The position numbers and the translations under genes were made by a program. Positions 5,630-6,059 of a stretch of DNA of 6,059 bases are shown piece after piece. The stretch is from an uncultured Eubacteriales bacterium. Its GTDB lineage: Bacteria > Bacillota > Clostridia > Oscillospirales > CAG-272. The notes beneath the pieces were generated by a model, which did not search any database, was not told the origin of the DNA, and worked only from the letters and a program-made list of their open reading frames with translations. Position 1 is the first letter of the stretch. The number at the start of each line of letters is the position of its first letter. The stretch spans positions 1 to 6,059 of the forward strand of contig CAKSOR010000175.1 of assembly GCA_934477985.1 (NCBI GenBank), written 5' to 3'.

Positions 5630-6059
5630 ATGAAACGCGCGATCACATTAACAATTCTGGCGGCAATCCTCATATCTGCCGCGTCCTGCGGCGGGGCTCA
5701 GGACGAAAAGCCGACGACGACCGCCGCGGAGGGCGATACGACAACCTCTGAGCCGGACGACGGCTTTGTGAAGGACGAGCTTCCAGAGCTTAATTACAAC
5801 GGCGACGAGGTAAACTGGTTCTGCGGGGACTACGCGTCGGCTTATTTTGACGATATATACGCTGAGGATCAAAACGGCAGCCTTGTCAACGACGCGGTTT
5901 ACAACGCGCGCCGGAGCGTCGAGGAGAGACTGAAAATCAAGCTGAGTGTTGAGCGTTATGAGTTCGTCTGGGCAAATGTCCCGGAATACAACAGTCTCAT
6001 AAAGTCGCTGATAATGTCGGGCGACACCACGTATGACGCGTTTGTCGGCTACACTCTCG
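5630..6059 (+). CDS. ABC-transporter solute-binding lipoprotein, N-terminal part (3' end outside window)
   Basis: The first 143 residues are visible. Residues 1-19 are a signal peptide with K2-R3, a hydrophobic core and a lipobox AASC (17-20), so Cys20 should be lipidated and the mature protein tethered outside the cell. A low-complexity Thr/Ala/Glu/Asp linker (about 25-50) follows. The folded domain begins near LPELNYNGDEVNW (54-66) and continues through NGSLVNDAVYNARRSVEERL (about 88-107), Trp118 and the segment SGDTTYDAF (130-138). This order (novel N-terminal strand, VNDA-VEERL helix, then a D-AF/GY segment) resembles the divergent family-1 sugar-binding proteins common in gut Clostridia. 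The ligand is probably a sugar, glycoside or polyol. Cognate permeases are not in the window and are expected to the right. It is the last visible gene of the operon, 18 bases after the SDR. Confidence 0.85.
   Translation, partial: MKRAITLTILAAILISAASCGGAQDEKPTTTAAEGDTTTSEPDDGFVKDELPELNYNGDEVNWFCGDYASAYFDDIYAEDQNGSLVNDAVYNARRSVEERLKIKLSVERYEFVWANVPEYNSLIKSLIMSGDTTYDAFVGYTL

Overview
The window looks like chromosomal sequence from an anaerobic Bacillota, most likely a gut or rumen Clostridia-type bacterium. This is inferred from purine-rich Shine-Dalgarno sites, a Gram-positive-style lipoprotein signal on a family-1-like sugar-binding protein, an AraC regulator heading a short catabolic operon, and codon usage rich in GCG, CTC and TTC. 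No rRNA, tRNA, mobile element or CRISPR is visible, so the taxonomy is only a guess.

Layout. (1) Bases 2-724, + strand: the C-terminal 240 residues of a medium-chain (zinc-type) alcohol/polyol dehydrogenase whose N-terminal part lies left of the window. (2) Bases 725-971: a convergent intergenic region with a strong hairpin at 829-864 that can terminate from both sides. (3) Bases 972-1877, - strand: a ten-helix EamA/DMT-type permease. (4) Bases 1878-2027: a divergent control region with a good promoter for the rightward operon, a weaker candidate for the permease, and three spaced TCATT repeats. (5) Bases 2028-6059, + strand: a tightly packed operon of AraC-family regulator, PIG3-type quinone oxidoreductase (4-nt overlap), Gfo/Idh/MocA oxidoreductase (8-nt overlap), SDR oxidoreductase (5-nt gap) and a secreted solute-binding lipoprotein (18-nt gap) cut by the right edge.

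Interpretation. The operon reads as a small-molecule uptake and oxidation module. The lipoprotein would capture a sugar, polyol or glycoside and hand it to ABC permeases presumably encoded to the right. The Gfo/Idh and SDR enzymes would then oxidise, reduce or epimerise it with NAD(P). The cupin-type AraC protein is the likely ligand-responsive switch. The substrate cannot be read from the sequence. Having three different NAD(P)-enzyme folds in one operon, with a fourth dehydrogenase next door, is the most distinctive property of the locus. I found no clear evidence of a wholly new system. The items most worth a second look are the altered active-site motif of the Gfo/Idh enzyme, the PIG3-type enzyme in a sugar-type operon, and the repeat-bearing control region.
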